Part shown: piece after piece, positions 54,191 to 63,797 of the stretch
Layout: every line of letters begins with the position of its first letter
How positions within the stretch are numbered: position 1 is the stretch's first letter
Source of the DNA: Nitrosomonas oligotropha
Lineage (GTDB): Bacteria > Pseudomonadota > Gammaproteobacteria > Burkholderiales > Nitrosomonadaceae
Direction of reading: 5' to 3'
DNA: 64,000 bases
NCBI RefSeq assembly: GCF_009833085.1
Contig: NZ_QRBZ01000004.1
Span: 26,588-90,587, forward strand
Program-made: the position numbers and the translations under genes
Notes under the pieces: model-generated
The model's input: the letters and a program-made list of their open reading frames with translations, nothing else
What the model was told of the DNA's origin: nothing
The model's database searches: none

Positions 54191-54751
54191 ATGAAAAAAT
54201 TGCTTGCTATCGGTTTGTTCAGTAGCTTTTTTGTTCCATGTGCTGCGGCGGCGGTTGAATTGCCCAGTTTCTCTACGACGGAACGGATAGTGCGTATTCC
54301 ACAGATCACTGTGGACAACAATGATCTGCTGTACGATGTTGAATTACAGCTGGATTTTGACAGTGGAAAATTTTCCATAGTGAAGTACAGCGATACCGCG
54401 CCCAGCGACAAAGCGGAATTCAATCTGCCGTTTAAACTGGCGATGGATCACACCGCACAGATCGGCAGCACCGGTCTGCAGATTCGTTTTTCCGATGTGA
54501 CAGAAGATTCGCGTTGTCCGGCTGATATGGCGTGCATCTGGTCAGGGCAGGTTGTTATCGCACTCGATGTCATCCGTGCAGGGAAGGATCCGGAAAAGAT
54601 CGCGCTGACTTCTCCGAATGTCTACCCCATCGTTCACGAACTTTCTGATTACAAATTGGAATTGCTGGCTGTACAACCTTACCCTGCGACCGGTGCGGCC
54701 ATTAAAAAACAGGATTACAAAGTAATCCTGCGCGTTACTCCGCTACTTTGA
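54191..54751 (+). CDS. Exported protein of unknown function
   Basis: This 186-residue protein has a clear signal peptide (LLAIGLFSSFFVPCAAAAVE). The mature part has beta-rich character and a small conserved-looking stretch, RFSDVTEDSRCPADMACIWSGQ, with two cysteines that may form a disulfide. This stretch is common in short exported bacterial proteins of unknown role. It starts 40 bases after the YiiX-like gene on the same strand and may be co-transcribed. No enzyme motif is seen. Confidence 0.65.
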   Translation: MKKLLAIGLFSSFFVPCAAAAVELPSFSTTERIVRIPQITVDNNDLLYDVELQLDFDSGKFSIVKYSDTAPSDKAEFNLPFKLAMDHTAQIGSTGLQIRFSDVTEDSRCPADMACIWSGQVVIALDVIRAGKDPEKIALTSPNVYPIVHELSDYKLELLAVQPYPATGAAIKKQDYKVILRVTPLL

Positions 54752-54783
54752 AAAACCGAAACAAAGCATGATCCGCCGGGCGA

Positions 54784-55872
54784 TTAAGTAAATTCCACTC
54801 CGGTTTGCTGCAATCCGATTAAATCGATGTGCGTGGCATTCACCTCGGAATTGGCCGCAATTTCTAGGAGTTGCGCTTGCGATAACGTACCGCCGCTGCC
54901 TGTCAGCAATCCGGTATACAGGTTGTGATCCGCGGGTGACGGTGCGCTGCCGACAACATTCTGGTACACCGTATCCACAAAAGTGTCATTGTCCGGATTA
55001 CCCAGCACACCGATCACCAGTTGCGAAACTTGCAGCATGCTCTGACCGGAATCGAACAAACCAAGCCCAATGCCGACATAGTCCGGGTGTGCCTGAATGG
55101 TTGGCGCATCGAATGCCGCGCCGATCAGTCTGACCGTGTTGCCTGCAGCTTGGCCGTCATTGAGGTCGATCGCGACTTTTTGATCGGCAAATTGAAAACG
55201 TTCGATACCGGTGAGCGTATCGTTACCTTCCGTCCCGGATACTGTCATTCCCAAGCTTGTTCCGAGAACGGTGTAATTCGCATGGTTGCTGCTATAGACC
55301 GCCGTGTCGGCACCCAAGCCGCCATTCAGCGTGTCATTGCCTTCCAAACCATTCAACGTATCGTCTCCACCGGCTGCGAGAATAAAATCGTCTCCGGATG
55401 TGCCGGTCAAATTGTCAGGATCATCGGTGCCGAACAACACATTGGGAGGTAAAGTAACGGTCTCGCCTGAAAAATTGGCGGGGGAATTAGTCCCCGTCGA
55501 ACCATCCCGGTTGAGTGACTTTATGCCATCGACCGGTAATCCGGCATAAGTTATCGTACCGCCAAACATTCCGGGAAAAGTGACACTGCCGCTGCCGGTA
55601 AACAAAAAGCCATTCGGAATGATGTAATCGGGCGTGATTAAACCCAGCGCTGAAAATCCCTGCGTTGCAACCAATACGGACTTGCTCAGAGTTGTCTCGC
55701 TGGGAAGGTTCGCCGGGAAAGTATACGTGTGGGTGGTGGCGCCACTGGTTGAGGTGATCGTATGTCCGGCCCACTCGTCCTGATCGTTGGCATCTCCTGT
55801 AAATTCGATGAATTGAACGGTTCCGTCAGCATTGGAATACACTTCGTTAATGTGAAATATGTGGAATGTCAT
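54784..55872 (-). CDS. RTX-type calcium-binding secreted protein with DUF4214-like C-terminus
   Basis: This 362-residue protein has three parts. The N-terminal region (VYSNADGTVQFIEFTG and on) is like those of surface beta-sandwich proteins. The middle carries glycine-aspartate nonapeptides (GTSGDDFILAAGGDDTLNGL; EGNDTLNGGLGAD), the haemolysin-type calcium-binding repeats. The C-terminal part (VDTVYQNVVGSAPSPADHN; LTGSGGTLSQAQLLEIAANS) resembles DUF4214. There is no signal peptide, which fits export by a type I secretion system. No such transporter is in the window. GGGAGGAG precedes the ATG at 55872; an upstream in-frame start at 55929 is less likely. Confidence 0.75.
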   Translation of the reverse strand: MTFHIFHINEVYSNADGTVQFIEFTGDANDQDEWAGHTITSTSGATTHTYTFPANLPSETTLSKSVLVATQGFSALGLITPDYIIPNGFLFTGSGSVTFPGMFGGTITYAGLPVDGIKSLNRDGSTGTNSPANFSGETVTLPPNVLFGTDDPDNLTGTSGDDFILAAGGDDTLNGLEGNDTLNGGLGADTAVYSSNHANYTVLGTSLGMTVSGTEGNDTLTGIERFQFADQKVAIDLNDGQAAGNTVRLIGAAFDAPTIQAHPDYVGIGLGLFDSGQSMLQVSQLVIGVLGNPDNDTFVDTVYQNVVGSAPSPADHNLYTGLLTGSGGTLSQAQLLEIAANSEVNATHIDLIGLQQTGVEFT

Positions 55873-56203
55873 TTTCTTCTCCTCCCTTAAGCTGGAATAT
55901 GGCAGCCAATCCATTGAAGCCACTGACATGATATAACGATAAGCGGAAATGAAAAACGCTATCTTCAGGATATTGAATCACGGATGCATCGTGACATGGC
56001 ATCAAATGATTTGACTAAAAATACTTTTTCCGGCTACTGCGTGCAATAGAATTTCGTTCTAATCTTCAATGTGATAATCTTATTGTGCGATATGAAAACC
56101 AGCGCGTGCTCACCTGCTTTAAGTTCCTGAGACTCATACATATTATGTTTTCATATTCCAAGATAGTGCTTTAGCTTATAGAATCAGCCAACCGCCCTTG
56201 GAT

Positions 56204-59200
56204 ATGGAACAACAACACGTAAAAAAATCGCTATTTCTATTGGTCACGCAGATATTACTGCTGGCATCGGCGTATTTCGCCGGGGGAAAGGCAGGATTAA
56301 ACGCACCTTATATAGGTTCAAGTATCACCTTGTTTTGGCCGCCTTCCGGGATTGCTTTGGCGGCACTGTTGCTTTGGGGGTTGCCGTGCTGGCCGGGTAT
56401 ATTCCTGGGCGCGCTTGTCACAAACCTGTCTACCGGTGATCTCACCTCGCCCGTTGTTTTGGCCATCGCTTTAGGCAATACCGCAGGTCCGGTATTGGGG
56501 GCATTGTTGCTTAGAAAAGTGATGGGCTTTCAAAACAGCTTTATACGCGGGCGCGATGTAATGACCTTCTTGCTGATCGGGCCAGGCAGTATGCTGTTGA
56601 CCTCCAGTATCGGCGTCTTTGCGTTGTATGCCGGTGGAATGCTGTCATTCGATGTACTCTCTCGCGCTTGGGTCGGCTGGTGGCTTGGGGATACGGTGGG
56701 TGTTCTGGTATTCACGCCATTCTTGCTGTTCCTGACGAATCTCCGGCAAACCCCGCTATCGCCGTCACAGATCAAGCTGGAATTTATTTTAGTGCTAGGC
56801 AGTTGTGTTTGCCTGACATGGCTGATATTCGGCGGCGTTATGGCTATCAGTCAACTCATGTTGCCGCTGGCCTTCCTGGTTTTCCCCCCTTTAATATGGG
56901 CGGGTTTACGTTTAAATGCGTTAGAGACTTTTATCGTGGTTCTAGCGATTTCCTCGATTGCGGTCCTAGGCACGGCGCAAGGGGCCGGCCCTTTCTCCAG
57001 AGGGGATTTTCAACTTGATCAATTAGTATTGTGTATTTTTGTTGCAACGATTACGTTCATCGCTTTTATGATGATCGGTATCCAGGCGAATCAGCGCCAG
57101 GCGGAGCAGCAATTGCAGGATAGCGAATCACGCTTGCGTCTGGCGCTGGCGGCGGCAAATCAGGGGTTGTACGATTTGAATGTGCAAACCGGGGAAGCGA
57201 TGGTCAGTCCCGAATATGCCCGCATGTTGGGTTATGATCCGCAATCTTTTGTGGAAACGGATAGGCGCTGGTTAGAACGTACGCATCCGGCGGACCGGGA
57301 TGCCGCTTACCAAGTGTACAGCGACTACATCGGCGGTTTACGCGAAGATTACCGGATGGAATTCCGCCAACTGACGCAGCAAGGGGAGTGGAAATGGATA
57401 CTCTCGCTGGGAAAAATCGTCGAGTGGAATCAGCAAGGCCAGCCGCTGCGCATGCTCGGCACGCATACCGATATCAGTGAGCAGAAGCGCGCGGAAGAAG
57501 AAATCAATCAAGCCAGGAATCTGTTGCGCGCCGTCATCGATGCCACGCCGGACTGGATTTTTGTAAAAGACAAACAGCATCGCTTTTTATTGGTGAACCA
57601 GGCTTTTGCCGATGGCGTCGGTCTTAAACCGGAAGACTTGCTGGGCAGGCCGGATACCGATTTCTGGCCGGGCTATATCTGTTATGGCGATCCGGCTCGA
57701 AATATCCGCGGATTTCACGCCGATGACGACGAAGCATTTTCCGGCAAGCGCATACGTAATCCTGCTGATCAAGCTACGCTCGGCAATGGGCAATCCCGCT
57801 GGTTTGATACTATAAAATTACCGTTGCGCGGCAGTCACGATGAAATCATCGGCATCGTAGGGTTTGCGCGCGATATCACCGAGCGGCGCAATATTGAATC
57901 GAGATACCGCACACTGATAGAACAAATCCCGGCCGTTACTTATACCGCCGCCATGGATCCCGATGTTCACACCGTCTTCGTGAGTCCGCAGCTCAAATCG
58001 CAACTTGGTTTTAGCGTGCAAGAGTGGCTCGATGATCCGCAGCTGTGGACGCGGCAAATCCATGCGGATGACCGGGAGCGTATTGTGTCCGCTCTATCGA
58101 TCAGTCTGAGGGATGGTGTAGCTTATCATGCGGAATACCGCATTCATAAGAAGGATGGCGGTATTGCCTGGGTGCGGGATGACGCGGTCTGGTTGAAAGA
58201 CGAGGATGGAAAGCCGGTGTTGTTGCAAGGCGTGATGCTGGATATTACGCACCAACGAAAAGCGGAAGAAGAATTAAGCGCGGCTTTGGAAGAATTGAAA
58301 GTATCCGAGCGCCACCAACGGGAATTACGTGTACTGGCAGAGCGGGAACAAAGCCGCATGGGCGCATTACTTTCCGCCATGAACATGGGCATTTTGTTTG
58401 AAGACAATGAACACCGGGTGGAGTATGTCAATCCGGCATTCTTGCGGATGTGGGGTATCGGCGAACACGAGAACTTATTGAATAAGCCCGCCAGAACTAT
58501 CCTCGAGAGTTCCGGCGAACGTTTTGCCCAACCCAATCACGCTTCCAAGCATGTGTTGAATGTGCTGGATACGCATGAAATCGGCGAGCGCTGTGAACTC
58601 GAATTGACTAACGGACGGACGCTTACCCAGTTATCGTATCCCGTGAATGACATCGAGGGGCGGATTATCGGGTGCTTATGGATTTACGAGGATATTACGC
58701 AAGAGCGGCAAACCGCGCAGCAGCTGCTGTATCTGGCGGAACGTGATCCGTTGACCGGTTTGTATAATCGCCATCGCTTCCAGGAAGAACTGAATACTCT
58801 GATTGCCACTGCATTACGCCAGCGGCAGAAATTTGCGCTATTGTATTTTGATCTCGATGATTTCAAATACATTAATGATACTTTCGGACACCGGGCCGGT
58901 GATACCGTGCTGGTCCGGACAGCGGGCGAGATTTCCAGCATTGTGCGGCATATCGAAGTGTTCGCCCGTTTGGGGGGCGATGAATTTGCCATTCTGAGCC
59001 ATCTGCAACCGGATGACGATTTGAGTATTCTTCCCGCCCGGATTGTAACGTCCATCTCATCGATTCCGCTGCATTTCCGCGACACCAATATCCGTCTGAC
59101 GACCAGCGTCGGTGTCGCTATTTTCCCCGAGCACGGCGAAACAGCCGAGGATTTGGTGGCGCATGCGGATGCAGCGATGTATCAGGCCAAGAATCAGGGC

Positions 59201-60001
59201 AAGAATACCTGGGCAGTCTACGATCCTCAGCGTGATTCGTCGGAAGCCATGATGCACCGGCTGACTTGGTATAACCGGATTGCCCAGGCGCTGGAACAGA
59301 ATCTGTTTGAAATCCATTTTCAAGGTGTCTACGAAACCGCGCACAATGCGCTGACTCATGTGGAGATTCTCGTCAGGATGCGCGATGTGAATGAACCGGC
59401 GCATTTGATCATGCCGGGCCAATTTATTCCCATAGCGGAAAAGAACGGCCAGATTGTCACGATCGACCGCTGGGTGATCCGGCGCAGCATCGAATTGCTC
59501 AGCGAGAATCCCGATATGCCCCCAGCCGCTATCAATATTTCCGGCCGGACGTTTGACGATCCGGCGATTCCCCAATATATCCGCAATCTGTTAAGCGAAC
59601 TGCGCGTAGACCCGGGACGTCTCATCATCGAACTGACCGAAACGGCGGCGGTGTCGGATATTCAGGATGCGCAACGCTTCATCGAAGCGGTTCATCAAGC
59701 CGGTTGTTGTGTTTGCCTGGACGATTTCGGCAGCGGCTTTTCCACGTTCGGTTATCTGAAATACCTGGGGGTGGAAATTCTTAAAATCGACGGATTGTTT
59801 ATCCGCGATCTCCCCAATAACCGCGACAATCAGATTTTTGTCAAAGCCATGGTGGAAGTCGCGCGCGGGCTTGGCAAGTTAACCGTGGCGGAATTCGTTG
59901 AAGACGCCGCTACGCTGAGTATGGTGAAAAATCTGGGGGTCGATCTTGCGCAAGGCTATTATTTTGGCCGTCCAAGCGCGCAAATTCCCGGTAAATCCTG
60001 A
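56204..60001 (+). CDS. MASE1-PAS-GGDEF-EAL signalling protein
   Basis: This inner-membrane protein of 1265 residues is predicted to change the level of cyclic di-GMP. An eight-helix MASE1 sensor domain occupies about 1-290 (with LFWPPSGIALAALLLWGLPC). Four PAS/PAC domains follow at about 305-435, 440-565, 566-690 and 715-830. The GGDEF domain (about 842-1005) has the intact motif LGGDEFAI (GGDEF at 924-928). The EAL domain (1020-1260) has DDFGSG at 1173-1178, but its signature reads EIL (1054-1056) instead of EAL. The diguanylate cyclase half looks active, while the phosphodiesterase half may be weak. ATG 56204 was preferred to TTG 56198; neither has a good ribosome site. Confidence 0.88.
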   Translation: MEQQHVKKSLFLLVTQILLLASAYFAGGKAGLNAPYIGSSITLFWPPSGIALAALLLWGLPCWPGIFLGALVTNLSTGDLTSPVVLAIALGNTAGPVLGALLLRKVMGFQNSFIRGRDVMTFLLIGPGSMLLTSSIGVFALYAGGMLSFDVLSRAWVGWWLGDTVGVLVFTPFLLFLTNLRQTPLSPSQIKLEFILVLGSCVCLTWLIFGGVMAISQLMLPLAFLVFPPLIWAGLRLNALETFIVVLAISSIAVLGTAQGAGPFSRGDFQLDQLVLCIFVATITFIAFMMIGIQANQRQAEQQLQDSESRLRLALAAANQGLYDLNVQTGEAMVSPEYARMLGYDPQSFVETDRRWLERTHPADRDAAYQVYSDYIGGLREDYRMEFRQLTQQGEWKWILSLGKIVEWNQQGQPLRMLGTHTDISEQKRAEEEINQARNLLRAVIDATPDWIFVKDKQHRFLLVNQAFADGVGLKPEDLLGRPDTDFWPGYICYGDPARNIRGFHADDDEAFSGKRIRNPADQATLGNGQSRWFDTIKLPLRGSHDEIIGIVGFARDITERRNIESRYRTLIEQIPAVTYTAAMDPDVHTVFVSPQLKSQLGFSVQEWLDDPQLWTRQIHADDRERIVSALSISLRDGVAYHAEYRIHKKDGGIAWVRDDAVWLKDEDGKPVLLQGVMLDITHQRKAEEELSAALEELKVSERHQRELRVLAEREQSRMGALLSAMNMGILFEDNEHRVEYVNPAFLRMWGIGEHENLLNKPARTILESSGERFAQPNHASKHVLNVLDTHEIGERCELELTNGRTLTQLSYPVNDIEGRIIGCLWIYEDITQERQTAQQLLYLAERDPLTGLYNRHRFQEELNTLIATALRQRQKFALLYFDLDDFKYINDTFGHRAGDTVLVRTAGEISSIVRHIEVFARLGGDEFAILSHLQPDDDLSILPARIVTSISSIPLHFRDTNIRLTTSVGVAIFPEHGETAEDLVAHADAAMYQAKNQGKNTWAVYDPQRDSSEAMMHRLTWYNRIAQALEQNLFEIHFQGVYETAHNALTHVEILVRMRDVNEPAHLIMPGQFIPIAEKNGQIVTIDRWVIRRSIELLSENPDMPPAAINISGRTFDDPAIPQYIRNLLSELRVDPGRLIIELTETAAVSDIQDAQRFIEAVHQAGCCVCLDDFGSGFSTFGYLKYLGVEILKIDGLFIRDLPNNRDNQIFVKAMVEVARGLGKLTVAEFVEDAATLSMVKNLGVDLAQGYYFGRPSAQIPGKS

Positions 60002-60029
60002 TATCAGGATTCAGCCACGGCTTGGCTTC

Positions 60030-61262
60030 TTAGCCGAATTCGGCGCTTATTCTGGCGATACGTGTTTCGCGCACACGCGCATTGATGGCTGCGGGCAATG
60101 CCGTGGCATCCGCGATGCGCTGGCGCAATTCCGCGGCAATGGCTCCGGCATCGACGCTTCTGGCAGCGGAATAGGCCTGTTGAAACCGCCCGGCCTGGGC
60201 ATACGGTTTGGTGGCGTAGCCGGGGCGGCCGTGAAAATCGCACGCACAAGCCTGCAAAAATTCTTCAAACCGGCCGGGTTTGCGGTAGGCATCGACCGCT
60301 TGCAGCATATCCGCCAGCGTGGACGGCTTCAGTTCTGCGGCGCGATGCACGTCGCCGTGGTAACGGGCGACCAGTAAAGCCAGATCGCGGGCATCTTTTG
60401 GCACCCTGATGCGTTCGCATACGTTTTGCGTCAGTTCGATACTGCGCGCCTCGTGGCCGATATGGCGCGGCCACTCCTCGGGCGGGGTGGTTCCTTTGCC
60501 CAGATCGTGCATCAGCGTGGCAAAGCGCACCGGCAACGAATAATTTTGCGCGGCGGCGTAATCGATCGCCAGCATGATATGCACGCCGGTATCGATTTCC
60601 GGGTGTGCGTGCGCCGGTTGCGGAACACCGAACAGCACATCGACTTCCGGCATGATGCGCGCTAATGCACCGCATTCGCGCAACATGTGGAACATCCGCG
60701 ACGGATTATTTTCCATCAAACCGCGCGACAGCTCCTGCCAAACGCGCTCCGGCACCAGTGCGTCCACTTCGCCGTTATGCACCATATCGCTCATCAAGGC
60801 GAGTGTTTCCGGGGCGGCGTGAAAATTGAAACGCGCGGCAAACCGTGCTGCGCGCAGAATGCGCACCGGATCTTCGGAAAATGCCGGGCTGATATGACGC
60901 AGAATACCGGCTTCCAAGTCGGCCACACCGTTGAAAGGATCGATGATGTTGCCTTCTTCGTCCTTGGCGATCGAATTGATGGTCAAATCGCGCCGCACCA
61001 GATCTTCCTGCAACGTGACTTGCGGCGAGGTGAATACTTCAAATCCCTTGTAGCCGCGCGAAATTTTCCGCTCCGTGCGCGCCAAGGCATATTGTTCATG
61101 CGTTTGCGGATGCAAAAAAACCGGAAAATCCTTGCCGACCGGACGATAACCGAGTTGCTCCATTTCTTCGGGCGAAGCGCCGACCACGACATAATCATGA
61201 TCTTTGACCGGCAGTCCCAGCAGTTCATCGCGAACCGAACCGCCTACAAGGTAAGTTTTCAC
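60030..61262 (-). CDS. cca: Multifunctional CCA-adding enzyme (tRNA nucleotidyltransferase)
   Basis: This class II enzyme repairs or adds the 3' CCA of tRNAs without a template. MKTYLVGGSVRDELLGLPVK with the DxD-type DHDYVVVG is the head domain. RDLTINSIAKDEEGNIIDPF and LRAARFAARFNF follow. The C-terminal half carries an HD phosphohydrolase domain (ATLMHDLGKGTTPPEEWPRH), as in the E. coli multifunctional form. The length is 410 residues. It begins three bases after the slt stop and so forms an operon with slt upstream. The window's tRNA has an encoded CCA, so its main task is repair. Confidence 0.93.
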   Translation of the reverse strand: MKTYLVGGSVRDELLGLPVKDHDYVVVGASPEEMEQLGYRPVGKDFPVFLHPQTHEQYALARTERKISRGYKGFEVFTSPQVTLQEDLVRRDLTINSIAKDEEGNIIDPFNGVADLEAGILRHISPAFSEDPVRILRAARFAARFNFHAAPETLALMSDMVHNGEVDALVPERVWQELSRGLMENNPSRMFHMLRECGALARIMPEVDVLFGVPQPAHAHPEIDTGVHIMLAIDYAAAQNYSLPVRFATLMHDLGKGTTPPEEWPRHIGHEARSIELTQNVCERIRVPKDARDLALLVARYHGDVHRAAELKPSTLADMLQAVDAYRKPGRFEEFLQACACDFHGRPGYATKPYAQAGRFQQAYSAARSVDAGAIAAELRQRIADATALPAAINARVRETRIARISAEFG

Positions 61263-61265
61263 GGC

Positions 61266-63179
61266 TTATTTCGCCCTGACAACGCCCAGGCGCTCCTTCA
61301 GTGTCGGCGCATCTTGACCGTGGTCGAGCACCTTGGCGTAATACATCGAATTTTTCAAAACCTTTTTAACGTAATCACGCGTTTCGTTAAAAGGGATCGT
61401 CTCGGCGTAAATCGCGCCTTCCAGCGGCACGGTGTTGTCACGCCAGCGTCTGGCGCGTCCCGGTCCGGCGTTATACGCAGCGGAAGCCAGCAGCGGCTGA
61501 TTGTCCAACGTGCCGAGCACGTGCTTGAGATAGTAGGTGCCCAGCTGCAAATTGGTATTCACATCGACCACCAGATGCTGGCGGAAATTCGGTATGCCCA
61601 ATTGCTTGGCCACCCATTCGGCGGTGGCGGGCATCAATTGCATCAAACCGGCTGCGCCGGCGTGCGATTTGATATCCGCAATGAAGCGGCTTTCTTGCCG
61701 GATCAAACCGTATACCCAGGCTTCGTCCAACTGATGTTGTTGCAGAACTTTTTTGAGGGTTTCACGGTGCGGCGATAAAAAGCGCAAACTGAAATCGTGC
61801 TGCGAGACGGTGCGGTTGGCGGTATTGATCGCACGGTCATATAAGCCTTGACGGCGGGCGACTTCCGCCGCGGCCAGCAGCTCGGCATCGCTGAAGTTGC
61901 GGACGGTCCAGCTCCATTCCCGCAGCGCTTCGGTGCGCAAATTCATGCGCGAAAAAGCCAACGCACGTTGCAGGCCGGGGTTACGCTCCATGGCGGATAC
62001 TTCCGCGTTACTGACGCGGTAAGTTTTGTCCGCGATGGTCAGTATGGTGCCCAGTTCTTCTCTGGCCAACTGACCATAAAAACTGTGCTCGTTGCTGAGC
62101 GGAATGAAAATGTCGTTGGCATCCTGCGTTCTGCCTTTGGTTTTTAACGCACGCGCTTTCCAGTAGCGCCAGGTATCGGTTTGCTGTTCGGCGGGTGACA
62201 TCCGTTCGATGGTTTTCAGCACTTCATCCCAATGGGTCGCGCGCAAAGCCGCGCGAACTTGCCACGCCAGCACGGTATCCGATGGCGGATAATACGGTGT
62301 CATGCTTTGCGCTTCCCGGAACCAGTCCAAGGCACGTGAATCATGCCGCATGGCGGCGCGATGCCCGAGTCTCCCGAGGAAATAGGAACGATCGGATGCG
62401 GTCAGTTGATCCTTGACCTTCAACCACTGCACATACGCCGGGTTGGTATCGTTGCGCAGCAGGCGTAACAGCGCGAACAAGACAATTTCGCGGTCACTGC
62501 GTGTTTTGATTTTTCGTTTCAGGGTTTCCAGGTAACGCTGCGGATTCTTCGCGGCATTATTCAGCTCGGTGCTGTTCAGCGCTTCGACGCTGGGTAGATA
62601 GCGGTTCGCATGTGTGGCCACGCCGGTTTGATTTTCTTCCAAAGCCAGACGGATTCGCGTCCAAATGTCTTCGACTTTGATCTGGCCGCTGGATATGAGC
62701 GCCTGGAAAACGGGAGTGCAGCTATCCGGCAGACTGGCCGGGGTAAACCATAACACGCGTGCTTCGGTCAGCACTGTACGATCATTGGCATTCAGGCGGC
62801 GCTGATAGTAATAGCACAATAATTCATTATCTTTATTCACCAGCAGCGGATATTCGGCGTCAAAAAGCGCCCATTGCTGATTCTTGCCCAGCATTTTGAG
62901 CCAGTCGCCGCGCATCCGGTCTGCAACCAGAGCACCGTCGTAACGCGACAGGAAATAGCGGATATTGGCGTTATCGGTGGTGCGTAGCAGCATGCGCTGC
63001 TGATAATAATCCACATAAGGCCATAACACATGGCGTTGCAACCGTGCGGCAGTTTCATCCAGGCGTTTGGCATTGCCCGTCTGGAATGCTTCCCGGGCGG
63101 CTAGAAAATCACCGTCCTGACTGGCTGATAGCGTTCCCAAATAAGCTAAAAGGATTAGTCCAACTAGATAATTTCTCAT
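61266..63179 (-). CDS. slt: Soluble lytic murein transglycosylase
   Basis: This periplasmic enzyme cleaves peptidoglycan to give 1,6-anhydro-muropeptides. A signal peptide (YLVGLILLAYLGTLSAS) is followed by a long helical superstructure, the doughnut-like U and L domains, to about residue 455. The C-terminal SLT domain contains the catalytic glutamate in VYGLIRQESRFIADIKSHAG and has AGLMQLMPATAEWVAKQL. SAAYNAGPGRARRW and TRDYVKKVLKNSMYYAKV complete the family pattern. At 637 residues it has the usual Slt70 length. It is followed by cca. The promoter lies before 63180. Confidence 0.92.
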   Translation of the reverse strand: MRNYLVGLILLAYLGTLSASQDGDFLAAREAFQTGNAKRLDETAARLQRHVLWPYVDYYQQRMLLRTTDNANIRYFLSRYDGALVADRMRGDWLKMLGKNQQWALFDAEYPLLVNKDNELLCYYYQRRLNANDRTVLTEARVLWFTPASLPDSCTPVFQALISSGQIKVEDIWTRIRLALEENQTGVATHANRYLPSVEALNSTELNNAAKNPQRYLETLKRKIKTRSDREIVLFALLRLLRNDTNPAYVQWLKVKDQLTASDRSYFLGRLGHRAAMRHDSRALDWFREAQSMTPYYPPSDTVLAWQVRAALRATHWDEVLKTIERMSPAEQQTDTWRYWKARALKTKGRTQDANDIFIPLSNEHSFYGQLAREELGTILTIADKTYRVSNAEVSAMERNPGLQRALAFSRMNLRTEALREWSWTVRNFSDAELLAAAEVARRQGLYDRAINTANRTVSQHDFSLRFLSPHRETLKKVLQQHQLDEAWVYGLIRQESRFIADIKSHAGAAGLMQLMPATAEWVAKQLGIPNFRQHLVVDVNTNLQLGTYYLKHVLGTLDNQPLLASAAYNAGPGRARRWRDNTVPLEGAIYAETIPFNETRDYVKKVLKNSMYYAKVLDHGQDAPTLKERLGVVRAK

Positions 63180-63341
63180 AGCTTTTAACCGGATAAACTC
63201 AAGGAAGGGTAGTTAAGAAACGGATGACAAGTATTTTACAACGAATCAAGCTGGAAGAGCATTGCAAAGTACCGGTGCGGGATGGGCGCAAGGATGCGCA
63301 CGTGGAACAGAGGGGTCAGGCAAGCCTTTCCGCTTTACGGG

Positions 63342-63797
63342 TTATTTATTCACAGTACAGCGGTTCTCGATATCCGCCATTATGGCATCGGCATAACTGA
63401 GGTCAGACTTCACGATGGCGCCAAAGTAGGGATGCCGGTAGAGATCGGTAAAATCGCGCATGAGATCGCACCAATCTTCCAGCACAACGAATTCGTTGCT
63501 CCTGAGATGGTACGAGCTGATGCGCGGTTCAAGGAATGCCAGCGCCCATTGATTGACGCGCTCAATATCCGCGGGACTGAAATCCTGCGTGTCGTTACGC
63601 TTTGCGCGAGCTATCAGGTCCGCAAGTTCGTGCTCCGATGCAACCGCCAGATGCGTTTGACTGATTAACCCCGCGAGAGATAGCTGATGCGCGATCTGAA
63701 TCGCTTCCCGGTTTTGTTGCAGCTCAAACACCACAAGCACCATACCCGCGACCACGGCGAGGTTGGTGATAATGGTGATCAGTCGTTCAATTTTCAT
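63342..63797 (-). CDS. Small membrane-anchored protein of unknown function
   Basis: This 151-residue protein has a single N-terminal membrane helix (MKIERLITIITNLAVVAGMV and on) followed by a soluble helical domain. The lead resembles a large group of uncharacterised bacterial proteins in which a helix is followed by FELQQNREA. The C-terminal part has W and R residues in regular spacing (VNQWALAFLEPRISSYHLRS; DWCDLMRDF). The start at 63797 was chosen because the membrane helix follows at once; upstream in-frame starts up to 63860 exist. It is monocistronic. The final 140 bases of the window hold nothing recognisable. Confidence 0.55.
   Translation of the reverse strand: MKIERLITIITNLAVVAGMVLVVFELQQNREAIQIAHQLSLAGLISQTHLAVASEHELADLIARAKRNDTQDFSPADIERVNQWALAFLEPRISSYHLRSNEFVVLEDWCDLMRDFTDLYRHPYFGAIVKSDLSYADAIMADIENRCTVNK

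Noticed and set aside
60687..61778. 363-codon plus-strand frame across cca and slt
   Set aside because: It spans two conserved genes of the other strand, has no ribosome site and has antisense-type composition.
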